A stretch of DNA of 59,799 bases from NCBI GenBank assembly GCA_918298275.1, contig CAKJZO010000098.1:1-59799 (forward strand), read 5' to 3'. The stretch comes from Spirochaetota bacterium. Its GTDB lineage: Bacteria > Spirochaetota > Spirochaetia > Sphaerochaetales > Sphaerochaetaceae. Of the stretch, positions 8,737-16,964 are shown piece after piece. Both the position numbers and the translations under genes were made by a program. Within the stretch, counting starts at the first letter, position 1; the number at the start of each line of letters is the position of its first letter. The notes below the pieces were generated by a model that was not told the origin of the DNA, did not search any database, and saw only the letters and a program-made list of their open reading frames with translations.

Positions 8737-9396
8737 ATGAGGAAACTTAAGATTGTAGTTGCCGTACTCGTTGTGCTCTTTGCTTGTCAGGCAGCATTTG
8801 CCGGCTTCGTTCCCGTGCAGAAGGCCGATCCTGCAGTCACACGCCCGCTTGCAAGGTTCTGTGACATCCTGCAGTCAAAAGGCCTGGCACAGAAGAACCC
8901 TGTAGCATTCTACATGGAGATGGCCGGTAGTTCTGATGAAGCAATCGCGGCAATCATCGCAGATAAGGGAGCCAAGGCCTATGAGAGTGCTACCACACTC
9001 GAACAGCTTGCACAGGTCTTCCCGCGCGGTGTTGAGGCAACTGATGATATCAATGCCTTCAGGAGAGCAGCACTTCATCTGGCTATCTATACTGCAAACA
9101 ACGGTCATCTGCAGAGTTCTGCGAAGATCGATGCAGCCGAAGCAAGCTTCGAGATAGTCGGATACAAGTACCTGGTCAGACTTGTCGGTAAAACGATCAA
9201 ATTCGATTTCATTGATATCTACAGTGATGCCGAATTGCGTGCGATTGCCGATAAGCTTGCGTCTGATGTCCCTGCCGTGGGTGTTTCATTCCCGGAATAC
9301 GGAGAGATTGACATCGAAACAACAGGTATTACAGAGTTCGGTTTCAGACAGTTCGTGGCCAAAGCCAGAAGTCTGATGTACTCCTTGATCTATTAA
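8737..9396 (+). CDS. Secreted protein of unrecognised family, copy 1
   Basis: The 219-residue precursor has a signal peptide ending CQAAFA (residues 1-22). I recognise no domain. It is clearly paralogous to the protein at 12800-13465. Both begin mature sequence with FVPV or YVPV and KADP. Both share the central block FPRGVE, D, IN, FRRAA, HLA, YTA and NG (about residues 95-128), a FDFIDI or FKFVDI segment, and an aromatic C-terminus. TAGGAGACACAA precedes the ATG. Each copy follows a C69 peptidase gene, so a partner, inhibitor or chaperone role is possible (inference). A terminator follows at 9426. Confidence 0.8.
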   Translation: MRKLKIVVAVLVVLFACQAAFAGFVPVQKADPAVTRPLARFCDILQSKGLAQKNPVAFYMEMAGSSDEAIAAIIADKGAKAYESATTLEQLAQVFPRGVEATDDINAFRRAALHLAIYTANNGHLQSSAKIDAAEASFEIVGYKYLVRLVGKTIKFDFIDIYSDAELRAIADKLASDVPAVGVSFPEYGEIDIETTGITEFGFRQFVAKARSLMYSLIY

Positions 9397-9425
9397 TGAT
9401 TCGGGGGTAAGAGAAAAGTGATTAT

Positions 9426-9466
9426 CAGGGAGCGCTTCGGATTTCCGGGGTGCTCCCTGTCTTTTT
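9426..9466 (+). terminator. rho-independent terminator
   Basis: CAGGGAGC and GCTCCCTG form a GC-rich stem followed by TCTTTTTG. It ends the transcript unit after the first unrecognised secreted gene. The next C69 gene starts 43 bases later with its own AGGAGGAAAA site. Confidence 0.8.
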
Positions 9467-9508
9467 GAACAGTTCGTCCGTCCTTGGGGCGGAGAATTAG
9501 GAGGAAAA

Positions 9509-11134
9509 ATGAAGAAAAGAGTGCTGATTGTCATGCTTGCACTGCTGCTTGTTGCTCAAAGCGCATTTGCTTGCATCATTTTCGGTGTAGGTCGTCTGGC
9601 CTCGACCGACGGTTCTACAATGACGTCGCATACATGTGACTCAACAGGTGACGACCTCAGGCTCTGGCTCATTCCTTCGATGGCAGAGGGAACTGAGAGA
9701 GACGTTGTCCTTAGCGGAAGAAGAGATGCCGACTACGGCAAATTCCCGGAAGTCAAGGACTACGGCAGCAGAGGTATCGTCATGGATACATATGTCAATG
9801 ACAAGGATACCTACCAGTACCTGCATGCCATGTATTCATTCGCAAACGAGAAGGGCGTTACGATGACCGAGTCGACATGCGGAACAACAAGGGAACAGCG
9901 TGCCATCTTCTCCAAGTATGAAGGAATCTGGGACTGCTACATGCTCCAGGATGCCGCACTCGAGAATGCCGCCACAGCAAAGGAGGCAGTCGAGTACATG
10001 GGTGCAAGGCTCAACGAGAGCGGATGGAGCGGATCTCCTGAAACAATGACAATCGGTGACGGAACCGATGTCTGGGTCTTCGAGGCATACGGCGGAAAGA
10101 TGTGGTGTGCATTCAGACTTCCCGAGGACGCCGTCTTTGTATGTGCAAACCGCAGCAGAATCGATTTCTATGTTGAAGATGATCCGGACAACTACCTCCA
10201 TGCTCCCAATATGAAGGAGTTCGCAATCGAGAACGGAATGTGGGACGGACAGGGTGAGTTCAGACCCTGCCAGTGCTTCGGCGCCGGTAACTACAGCTTC
10301 AGCTGTATCGCAAGAGAGTGGAGAGCTGTCTGCAACCTCGCAGGTCTGCAGTATCCCGAAATCGTAGCAGACGAGGATCTGGCAGTCACCGAGGTCCCCG
10401 ATGATGTCTTCCCGATCTATTTCGTTCCGGATGAGAAGGTTTCCGTTGCCAAGATCCATGAGGTCTGTTCGGATGCCTATGAGGGAACCAAGTGGGATCT
10501 CACCAAGACTGCTGATGCAGGTCGCTACGGCAACATCCTCCTTTCTTCAGGAGAGTATGAGTACAGACCGACCAACGTCTCGCAGTGCACATATTTCCAG
10601 TGCTCCAACGTCAAGGCATGGCTCCCGGAAGAGGCAAGATGTCTTGTTTACTTCGGCTTCGGTGCACCGAGCACGACTTACCTGACACCTGTCTTTGCAT
10701 CACAGAGACACCTTGTCGATTCCTTCGGCCGCGGAAGAAGAGCCGAGTACGATCCTGAGTCCGGTTGGTGGAACGAGGCATTCCTGCAGCAGGTTGCCAC
10801 AATCAACTATGCCGATGCAATCCAGCAGATCAAGGCAGTCCGCGATCCTCTGATGAATGACCAGTACGAGATGACCTTCGCAGTCCAGAACCAGGCCGCC
10901 AAGATGATCAAGAACGGTATGAGAGAAGAGGCAATCGACCTTCTGACCACCTATTCAGACCAGCAGGCCAACATGTGGTTCGACCTCTACAAGGATCTGC
11001 AGGTGCAGCTGCTTGCCAGATATGCAACCAACAGAGTCCTGTTCAAGAACGCAGCCACACCTGATGCAGACTGGTGGACAGCAGTGAAGTCAGCTGTTCA
11101 TGAAGTGAACAACTCGCTCGCTGGAACAAACTAA
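9509..11134 (+). CDS. Secreted C69-family dipeptidase, copy 2
   Basis: This 541-residue paralogue has a signal peptide (1-21, ending SAFA) and the nucleophile C22 in CIIFGVGRLA. The blocks STDGSTMTSHTCDS, GDDLRLWLIP, EKGVTMTESTC and VFEAYGGKMWCAFRLPEDAVFVCANRSRI align with copy 1. The second mature residue is Ile rather than Thr, and VGK is replaced by VGR, the main differences at the active-site start. It starts a second unit after a terminator and is followed 11 bases later by copy 3. The divergence from copies 1 and 3 suggests different specificity (inference). Confidence 0.9.
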   Translation: MKKRVLIVMLALLLVAQSAFACIIFGVGRLASTDGSTMTSHTCDSTGDDLRLWLIPSMAEGTERDVVLSGRRDADYGKFPEVKDYGSRGIVMDTYVNDKDTYQYLHAMYSFANEKGVTMTESTCGTTREQRAIFSKYEGIWDCYMLQDAALENAATAKEAVEYMGARLNESGWSGSPETMTIGDGTDVWVFEAYGGKMWCAFRLPEDAVFVCANRSRIDFYVEDDPDNYLHAPNMKEFAIENGMWDGQGEFRPCQCFGAGNYSFSCIAREWRAVCNLAGLQYPEIVADEDLAVTEVPDDVFPIYFVPDEKVSVAKIHEVCSDAYEGTKWDLTKTADAGRYGNILLSSGEYEYRPTNVSQCTYFQCSNVKAWLPEEARCLVYFGFGAPSTTYLTPVFASQRHLVDSFGRGRRAEYDPESGWWNEAFLQQVATINYADAIQQIKAVRDPLMNDQYEMTFAVQNQAAKMIKNGMREEAIDLLTTYSDQQANMWFDLYKDLQVQLLARYATNRVLFKNAATPDADWWTAVKSAVHEVNNSLAGTN

Positions 11135-11145
11135 GGAGGCAGTGA

Positions 11146-12786
11146 ATGAAGAAAGTATTGTTAACATTGCTGGTACTGCTTCTCGTCGGCGTCTACAGCG
11201 CCTTTGCATGTACCATTTTTGCCGTCGGAAAGGATGCAACGACCGATGGTTCAACAATGATAAGCCACACCTGTGATTCCAACAGCGATGACCTCAGAAT
11301 CTGGCTCATTCCGTCGATGGAAGCAGGAACAACCCGTGATGTCGTCGTTTCCGGCCGTGCCGGTTCCGACTTCTCCAACTTCCCTGAGGTTGCATATGGT
11401 CCCAGCGCCAAGGTCGTAGACTCCTATGTCAACGAGAAGGCCACAAACCAGTATGTCCATGGAATGTATTCATTCATGAACGACAAGGGCCTTGCAATCG
11501 GCGAGTCCACTTGTGCAATGTCCTTCAGCGATGACCGCGGAATGGCATCGTACTTTGCATTCAACGATATCAGAAGCAGTGCAAAGTGGGACTGCTACAT
11601 GCTGCAGGATGCAGCTCTCGAGAACTGTGCTACAGCCCGTGAGGCAGTAGAGTTCATGGGTAAGTGCATCGAGGAAGGCGGCTGGGCAGATTTCTGCTGC
11701 GAGTGTATCAACATCTGTGACGGAAACGAGGCATGGGTATTCGAGGCCTACGGCGGACACGAATGGGCAGCTATCAGAGTTCCTGACGACATGGTGTTCG
11801 TTGCAGCCAACAGAGCAAGAATCAACGTCTACAAGGAAGATGATCCGGATTACAAGTGCAGCCCGACACTCAAGTCATTTGCTCTTGAGAGCGGTCTGTG
11901 GAACGGCGAGGGCGAGTTCCAGCCCTGTATGGCCTATTCCTGGAATGACTTCAACAACATGGGATGCACACTCAGAGAGTGGAGAGCAATCAACCTGCTG
12001 AACCCGGAGGTCGGAAAGGACCTCGATCCGTTCGGAGATGCAAACGAGTATCCTCTGTTCGTCAAGCCCGCACAGAAGGTCAGCGTCCAGACCATCAAGG
12101 ATATCTGTTCAGACTACTATGCAGGAACAGAGTTCGATGTTTCGAGAACAGTCCAGGCCGGTGAGTTCGGCAACCCGCTGAGCAACAACAACAATACCCT
12201 CAAGCAGGATACAAGAGTCGGTATTGCAAGACCTATCAACATGTTCCGCTGCACCTACATCCAGATTGCCAACGTCAGAGCAGACCTCCCCGAAGAGGCC
12301 AGATGTCTGGTTTGGGTCGGTTGGGGCGCACCGAGCGTGACCTACATCACTCCTGTCTTCGCTTCCGCCAAGTACTTCCCGGAGCACTTCGGACGCGGTG
12401 TCAGATCAGAGTATGATCCGCAGTCAGGATGGTGGAACGAGGCTGTCGTACAGCAGCTCACCACAATCAACTATGCCTCGGCCATCGAGGACGTCAAGGC
12501 AGTCCGTGATCCGATGCAGGAGAGCCTCTACAAGCAGACAGCAGCAGCTCAGGAGCTTGCAGCATCCCTCATCGAGGTCGGTAGAGCTGATCTCGGAGTT
12601 CAGTATCTCACCACGTTCATGAACGCTACTGCCAACAAGTGGTTCGAAACCTACAGCGAGCTCGGAAATCTCCTTACTGCAAAGTACATGCTCGGCAACG
12701 TAAGCATGAAGGTTCCCAGCCGCCCGGATTGGTGGACGAATATCATTCTCGAGAACATGGGAGACAAGCTCAGACCGGTAGAGTGA
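11146..12786 (+). CDS. Secreted C69-family dipeptidase, copy 3
   Basis: The 546-residue precursor has a signal peptide (1-21, ending SAFA) and C22 as predicted N-terminal nucleophile in CTIFAVGKDA. It shares TTDGSTMISHTCDS, SDDLRIWLIPS, MNDKGLAIGESTC and WVFEAYGGHEWAAIRVPDDMVFVAANRARI with copy 1, to which it looks closer than to copy 2. AAGGAGGCAGTGA precedes the ATG, 11 bases after copy 2. The second unrecognised secreted protein follows 13 bases later, so these three genes form one operon. Confidence 0.9.
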   Translation: MKKVLLTLLVLLLVGVYSAFACTIFAVGKDATTDGSTMISHTCDSNSDDLRIWLIPSMEAGTTRDVVVSGRAGSDFSNFPEVAYGPSAKVVDSYVNEKATNQYVHGMYSFMNDKGLAIGESTCAMSFSDDRGMASYFAFNDIRSSAKWDCYMLQDAALENCATAREAVEFMGKCIEEGGWADFCCECINICDGNEAWVFEAYGGHEWAAIRVPDDMVFVAANRARINVYKEDDPDYKCSPTLKSFALESGLWNGEGEFQPCMAYSWNDFNNMGCTLREWRAINLLNPEVGKDLDPFGDANEYPLFVKPAQKVSVQTIKDICSDYYAGTEFDVSRTVQAGEFGNPLSNNNNTLKQDTRVGIARPINMFRCTYIQIANVRADLPEEARCLVWVGWGAPSVTYITPVFASAKYFPEHFGRGVRSEYDPQSGWWNEAVVQQLTTINYASAIEDVKAVRDPMQESLYKQTAAAQELAASLIEVGRADLGVQYLTTFMNATANKWFETYSELGNLLTAKYMLGNVSMKVPSRPDWWTNIILENMGDKLRPVE

Positions 12787-12799
12787 TTAGGAGGTAATA

Positions 12800-13465
12800 A
12801 TGAGAAAACTTAAGATTACAGTAGCACTCCTGGTCATGCTTCTCGTTTGCCATGCTCTCTTCGCGGCTTATGTGCCCGTTGAGAAGGCAGATCCGACTTT
12901 GGTCAACTGGTTGGGCGTCTACTGCGATGTGCTTCAGAACTACACTGAAGGTGCAGCTGATCCTGTCGCAGAACTCCTGAAGATAGCCGGTCTGCCTGAC
13001 GAATCCCTGAGTAGTTCCATAAAGTTCTACCTTGCGGATCGTCCGTATGAGAGCATTACGAGTGTTGAACAGCTTGCAGCTATCTTCCCGAGAGGAGTGG
13101 AGGAGGCCGATGAAATTAACCAGTTCAGAAGAGCTGCCTTCCACCTCGCAGTGTACACTGCCAAGAACGGACGCCTCTTCCCCAAGAGTCGCATAGACCT
13201 CGGCGGTGCTCAGTTCAACATCTACGGCTATGACTTCTTCCTGATGTACGATGGAGAGAATTTCATCTTCAAGTTCGTCGATATCATCGGAGAAGAAGAG
13301 TTCAAAGCCATAGTTACGTATCTGGGAAGCGTGATTCCCGGCGCACAATCCTGGTCCTATCCCAAACCGGGAAGGATTGAGGTCAAGGCGCCCGGTCTTA
13401 CGGATTTCGGATTCCAATCCGCAGTCAGATTGATTGAGTCAAGGATTTACAGTACATTCCTCTGA
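12800..13465 (+). CDS. Secreted protein of unrecognised family, copy 2
   Basis: The 221-residue precursor has a signal peptide (about 1-22, ending ALFA). It is a paralogue of the 8737-9396 product. Shared marks are VPVEKADP after the cleavage site, VEQLAAIFPRGVEEADEIN, FRRAAFHLAVYTAKNG and GLTDFGFQ near the end. No catalytic motif or known domain is evident. AGGAGGTAATA precedes the ATG 13 bases after C69 copy 3. A terminator overlapping the pgsW leader follows. Confidence 0.8.
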   Translation: MRKLKITVALLVMLLVCHALFAAYVPVEKADPTLVNWLGVYCDVLQNYTEGAADPVAELLKIAGLPDESLSSSIKFYLADRPYESITSVEQLAAIFPRGVEEADEINQFRRAAFHLAVYTAKNGRLFPKSRIDLGGAQFNIYGYDFFLMYDGENFIFKFVDIIGEEEFKAIVTYLGSVIPGAQSWSYPKPGRIEVKAPGLTDFGFQSAVRLIESRIYSTFL

Positions 13466-13483
13466 TATTATCTGACTTCAGTT

Positions 13484-13517
13484 CCAGAGGTGTCGGTTTC
13501 CGGCACCTCTGGTTTTT
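13484..13517 (+). terminator. rho-independent terminator just before pgsW
   Basis: CCAGAGGTG and CACCTCTGG form a strong stem-loop followed by TTTTT. It ends only 9 bases before the pgsW ATG at 13527, where no Shine-Dalgarno sequence is left. It may therefore act as an attenuator that limits pgsW expression. Confidence 0.75.
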
Positions 13518-13526
13518 GGTTCTGAC

Positions 13527-14621
13527 ATGAAAAAAAGTATCGGTACAATTTATCTTATTGTCTCATTGGCTGTCGCACTGCTGTTTTTCCTTGCAGTGAT
13601 AGGGTCAGCGCGCTACGAAGAGAACCGATATGCACAGCTGCAGCTCTCCGCTGCCCAGACGATGGCAGATGCGGAAGCCTATCTCAAGGCGAGAATCCAG
13701 GAGAAAGGAATAGAAGCAGAACCCGAGGATCTCAACCAGACATACCTGCTCGGGCCGGAATTCACTGAGCTGACAAGTACTCCCGGAGCCGTTGATGCCA
13801 AACGCACCAGCTGGAATCCCAATTTCGCTGCTGCCATGGTCCGCTATTTCAGCGAAGCAGGATTGGAAAAAGGCGATGTTCTGGCAATCGGAACAAGCGG
13901 GTCGTTTCCGGGCCTTGCCGTTGCTGCAGTCATAGCCGCATCCAGGATGGGGCTTGAAACCAGGATAATAGCGAGCCTGGGAGCTTCGATGCATGGGGCT
14001 ACCAGACCCGAATTCAATATTTTCGACTTCCTTCTTTGTCTGAAGGAGGGAGGCTTTGCAGATTTCAATCTGGTCGCTGTCTCCAGAGGCGGATTCGATG
14101 ACAAGGGCGGAGGGGTTCTTGAGGGAATCCTCTATGAGGGAACCGATATCCTTGCTGCGGAAATCTGCAAGGATGTAGCTTCCAGAACCGGAGCTGCCTA
14201 CATCGAGTGCGATACGCTTGCACAGAGCATCAGAAGAAGGCTTGAACTGTTCGGCGACGGCATCGACATGTTCGTAAACGTCGGAGGTGCATCCACAAAC
14301 AGCGGCGCATCGTCATACGGAACCACTTTCCCGCCCGGATTGGTTCTTACGCCACCGCAGATACCTGCTGATGATACAAGAGGCCTGTGCTTCGAGTATG
14401 CAGCTTTGGGACTGCCGGTGCTGAACCTTCTGAACGTGAAGGCCCTGGCTGCGGAGAACGGGATTGCATATGATCCGGTGCCCATGTCAAAGCCTGGTGA
14501 CGGGGGAGTGTATACAACCACCCAATACAGTGTCCCGCTTATTGTCGCGGGCATAATAACGTCTGTTTGTGTCCTTTTGGCCGGTTTCGTTGTTTCACAT
14601 ATGAAACGGAAAAAGCACTGA
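13527..14621 (+). CDS. pgsW: Poly-gamma-glutamate system protein PgsW
   Basis: The 364-residue protein has membrane helices at both ends (about residues 7-27 and 337-358) and an extended soluble middle. The middle contains Gly/Ser-rich turns (AIGTSGSFPGLAVAAVIAAS, ASLGASMHGATRPEFNIFD, NVGGASTNSGASSYGT). This matches the PgsW family, which is found beside pgsB and pgsC in genomes that lack the usual pgsA. Its biochemical role is not established. The start has no Shine-Dalgarno sequence and sits directly after a terminator, so expression may be low or coupled to read-through. The M20 peptidase gene follows 21 bases later. Confidence 0.82.
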   Translation: MKKSIGTIYLIVSLAVALLFFLAVIGSARYEENRYAQLQLSAAQTMADAEAYLKARIQEKGIEAEPEDLNQTYLLGPEFTELTSTPGAVDAKRTSWNPNFAAAMVRYFSEAGLEKGDVLAIGTSGSFPGLAVAAVIAASRMGLETRIIASLGASMHGATRPEFNIFDFLLCLKEGGFADFNLVAVSRGGFDDKGGGVLEGILYEGTDILAAEICKDVASRTGAAYIECDTLAQSIRRRLELFGDGIDMFVNVGGASTNSGASSYGTTFPPGLVLTPPQIPADDTRGLCFEYAALGLPVLNLLNVKALAAENGIAYDPVPMSKPGDGGVYTTTQYSVPLIVAGIITSVCVLLAGFVVSHMKRKKH

Positions 14622-14642
14622 CAAGGAAACGGAGGTGATGCC

Positions 14643-15788
14643 ATGGCATTGACCGATAAAATGGAGAAATATCTGGCAGAATCCCATGAGGATGCCAAGA
14701 ACATTGTGCGTGAGCTCTGCAGGATTCCAGCCCCATCCCATCATGAGGAGAACAGGGCAGCCTGGTGCGAGAAGTGGTTCAGACAGGCAGGCGGAAGGAA
14801 TGTCTATGTTGATGATGCCCTGAATGCAGTCTGCGAATACAACGTCACGAAAGACAATGACGTCATGGTCATCATGGCCCATATAGATACCGTGTTTCCC
14901 GATACGGAGCCCATGCCGTTCGAAGAGAAGGACGGACTGTTCTACAGCCCCGGCGTAACAGATGATACGGGGAATCTTGCAAGCCTTCTGGTTGCAGTGA
15001 GGTATATTCTCCAAAACGATATCAAGACAACCTGCGGCATGGTTTTCGTTGCCAATTCCTGCGAAGAGGGGCTAGGCAATCTGAAGGGCAGCAGGAAAAT
15101 CGTCGAGACCTACGGAAAGAGAATCAGGGAATTCGTAACCGTTGACGGAACGCGGCTTGAACGCATCGTCACAGGAGCAGTAGGTTCCCACAGATATGAA
15201 GTCACTGTCAGGACCGAAGGCGGACACTCCTACGCGGCTTTCGGAAACAGGAATGCGATCTTCTATCTGTCTTCCATCATCACGGCCCTCTATGGAGTAA
15301 AGGTCCCGGAGGACGGGGACAGCAAGACCACATACAACGTAGGCCTTATCAGTGGCGGAACAAGCGTCAACAGCATCGCCCAGGAAGCCACCATGGTCTA
15401 TGAGTACCGTTCTACCAGCAAGTCATGCCTTGAAATAATGAAAACGATGTTCAACAAGGTCCTGGATGCCTATCGCAGCATGGGAATTTCAATTGAAGCT
15501 AAGAAAATAGGCGATCGTCCGTGTACGGGTGACGTGAATCCTGAAGCTCATGAGGCTTTGATTGCCAAGGCAGATGATACCATTTTCAGAATCCTGGGGA
15601 AGCACGGGGACAGGGCATACAGCTCGACGGATGCAAATACGGCACTCGGAATCGGAATCCCGGCAATCTGCATCGGCGGTGCCGTCGGAGGACGCTGCCA
15701 TACAAGAGAGGAGTGGTTGGATCCGGAGAGCCTTCTGGACGGATCAAGGATCATCCTGGACTTCCTGACCCATTACTTTGCTCAGTAA
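14643..15788 (+). CDS. M20-family zinc metallopeptidase
   Basis: The 381-residue cytoplasmic protein (no signal peptide) has the M20 metal site: MAHIDTVFPD, GVTDDTGN, the EE pair in NSCEEGLGN, and a late His in GGRCHTREEW. The EGGHSYAAFGNRNA segment matches the lid or dimerisation domain. M20 enzymes include peptidase T, carboxypeptidase G2 and N-acyl-amino-acid deacylases. GGAGGTGATGCC precedes the ATG. It would hydrolyse imported di- or tripeptides or glutamyl amides. It is the last plus-strand gene of the pgs/C69 locus and converges with 15782-16111. Confidence 0.87.
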   Translation: MALTDKMEKYLAESHEDAKNIVRELCRIPAPSHHEENRAAWCEKWFRQAGGRNVYVDDALNAVCEYNVTKDNDVMVIMAHIDTVFPDTEPMPFEEKDGLFYSPGVTDDTGNLASLLVAVRYILQNDIKTTCGMVFVANSCEEGLGNLKGSRKIVETYGKRIREFVTVDGTRLERIVTGAVGSHRYEVTVRTEGGHSYAAFGNRNAIFYLSSIITALYGVKVPEDGDSKTTYNVGLISGGTSVNSIAQEATMVYEYRSTSKSCLEIMKTMFNKVLDAYRSMGISIEAKKIGDRPCTGDVNPEAHEALIAKADDTIFRILGKHGDRAYSSTDANTALGIGIPAICIGGAVGGRCHTREEWLDPESLLDGSRIILDFLTHYFAQ

Positions 15789-16111
15789 TAGTCGTCCTTC
15801 TTTACCAGTGTCTTTGAATAGAGCACGAAGTAGAGCACGAGGATGACCACAAGAAGACCGATGGTAATATAAAGAATATTGATCTCCAGGAGGCCCAGTA
15901 CTCCGTATGCGGTAAACACGATGGCTGCTGCAACCTTCAGATATCCGTCCACGACTGCCCAACGGCTCACGGAGGCATCTGTGTATCTGTCCTTGCTGTA
16001 GAAATCGATGTCCTTTTCCTTTATCTGCTTGATTGCCTTGTACAGATAGAAGACGGCAATACCGACGACCACGAAATAGATGTAGTATCCGAGTTCATAA
16101 GATTCAAACAT
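15782..16111 (-). CDS. Small membrane protein, unknown function
   Basis: The 109-residue protein has three predicted membrane helices: residues about 9-26, 58-78 and 80-100. A charged cytosolic stretch (IKQIKEKDIDFYSKDRYTD) separates the first and second. I recognise no family. It lies one base after the GntR regulator stop, so it is cotranscribed with it. Its 3' end overlaps the M20 gene end by seven bases in convergent orientation. Confidence 0.7.
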   Translation of the reverse strand: MFESYELGYYIYFVVVGIAVFYLYKAIKQIKEKDIDFYSKDRYTDASVSRWAVVDGYLKVAAAIVFTAYGVLGLLEINILYITIGLLVVILVLYFVLYSKTLVKKDDYY

Positions 16112-16112
16112 G

Positions 16113-16775
16113 TCATGCCTCCTTCTTGCCTTCGTCCAGAATCTTCAGGATGTTGTTCAGACTGCCGATTATGTGCCTTTTCATGTGCTCGAACGCTGCA
16201 TCGCAGTCATGGTTGATTATGTCGTTGACAAGACGCCTGTGGGAGTTCAGGGTCCTTGATTGCCTATGGATTTCCGGCAGGGCACTGCTTGAGTAGGAGC
16301 TGACCCACATGTCGGACAGAAGCTGGTGCAGCCTTTCGTTTCCGCACAGTCTCCAGATGCACCTGTGGAACATCATGTTGTAGGATCTGAAATCATCAAG
16401 GGTCATGGGGAGCTTGGTCTTCTCTCCGAGCTCCTGGATCCTGACTAGTTCGCTTTTGTCAGCATCGCTTGCAGCAGCCCCGTAAGCTGCCTGGGCCTCC
16501 AAGACGCTCCTGATCTCATAGTGGTTCCTGAAAAAATGCTCGTCGATGGCGACGACTATCGCGCTTTTGTTCATGCGAAGCGTCAGAAAACCATCCTTTG
16601 CAAGATGCTGGAATGCCTCTCTGACCGGGGTGCGTGATACCCCATAACGCTCTGCTATGGCCGTCAGGCTGATTTCCTCTCCGGCCTTGAACTGTCCTTC
16701 GATGATTGCATCCTTCAGTAGAGTGGAGATGCGCTCATTGAGAGGCGTGGCCTCGATCTTTGTGTACGGAATCAT
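16113..16775 (-). CDS. GntR-family (FadR/FCD-type) transcriptional regulator
   Basis: The 220-residue protein has an N-terminal winged helix (SLTAIAERYGVSRTPVREAFQHLAKDGFLTL, about residues 35-65) and an all-helical FCD ligand domain. That domain carries His/Asp residues of the metal-binding type (FRSYNMMFHRCIWRLCGNERLH and LNSHRRLVNDIINHDCDAA). ATG 16775 is preferred because AAAGGAC lies just upstream and the longer form runs through the operator. The perfect palindrome TTGTATACAA at 16797-16806 is the classic site for such regulators. It likely controls itself and the divergent peptide transporter in response to a carboxylic acid or amino acid (inference). Confidence 0.9.
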   Translation of the reverse strand: MIPYTKIEATPLNERISTLLKDAIIEGQFKAGEEISLTAIAERYGVSRTPVREAFQHLAKDGFLTLRMNKSAIVVAIDEHFFRNHYEIRSVLEAQAAYGAAASDADKSELVRIQELGEKTKLPMTLDDFRSYNMMFHRCIWRLCGNERLHQLLSDMWVSSYSSSALPEIHRQSRTLNSHRRLVNDIINHDCDAAFEHMKRHIIGSLNNILKILDEGKKEA

Positions 16776-16796
16776 GGCTATTTGTCCTTTTGTTTT

Positions 16797-16812
16797 TTGT
16801 ATACAATATACA
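16797..16812. promoter_or_regulatory. FCD/GntR operator TTGTATACAA
   Basis: TTGTATACAA at 16797-16806 is a perfect 10-base palindrome, matching the consensus bound by many FadR-subfamily regulators. It overlaps a second inverted repeat, TGTATA-CAA-TATACA (16798-16812). It lies 22 bases upstream of the regulator ATG and 105 bases before the transporter -35 box. Confidence 0.75.
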
Positions 16813-16910
16813 TTAAAAGTTGCCGAGCCGTTTGTCAAGAAAAATAATTGCTTTTAAAACAATTAATTATTGCAGCCATTTCGAGTAGTCAAATTAAAGA
16901 AAATTTACTG

Positions 16911-16939
16911 TTGCGGTTTTGATATGGGGGGTTGATAAT
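16911..16939 (+). promoter_or_regulatory. sigma70-like promoter of the peptide transporter operon
   Basis: TTGCGG (16911-16916) is followed after 17 bases by GATAAT (16934-16939). The distance to the ATG at 16965 leaves a 20-base leader containing AAAGGAG. Confidence 0.5.
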
Positions 16940-16964
16940 TGAAAATACAAAAGGAGACTATGCC

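Noticed and set aside
12109-13417. Minus-strand frames opposite C69 copy 3 and the second unrecognised secreted protein
   Set aside because: These are shadow frames. The plus-strand proteins show signal peptides and paralogue conservation.
16797-16812. CRP- or LexA-like operator
   Set aside because: The palindrome TTGTATACAA matches FCD/GntR sites better than LexA or CRP consensus sequences, and the gene beside it is of that family.
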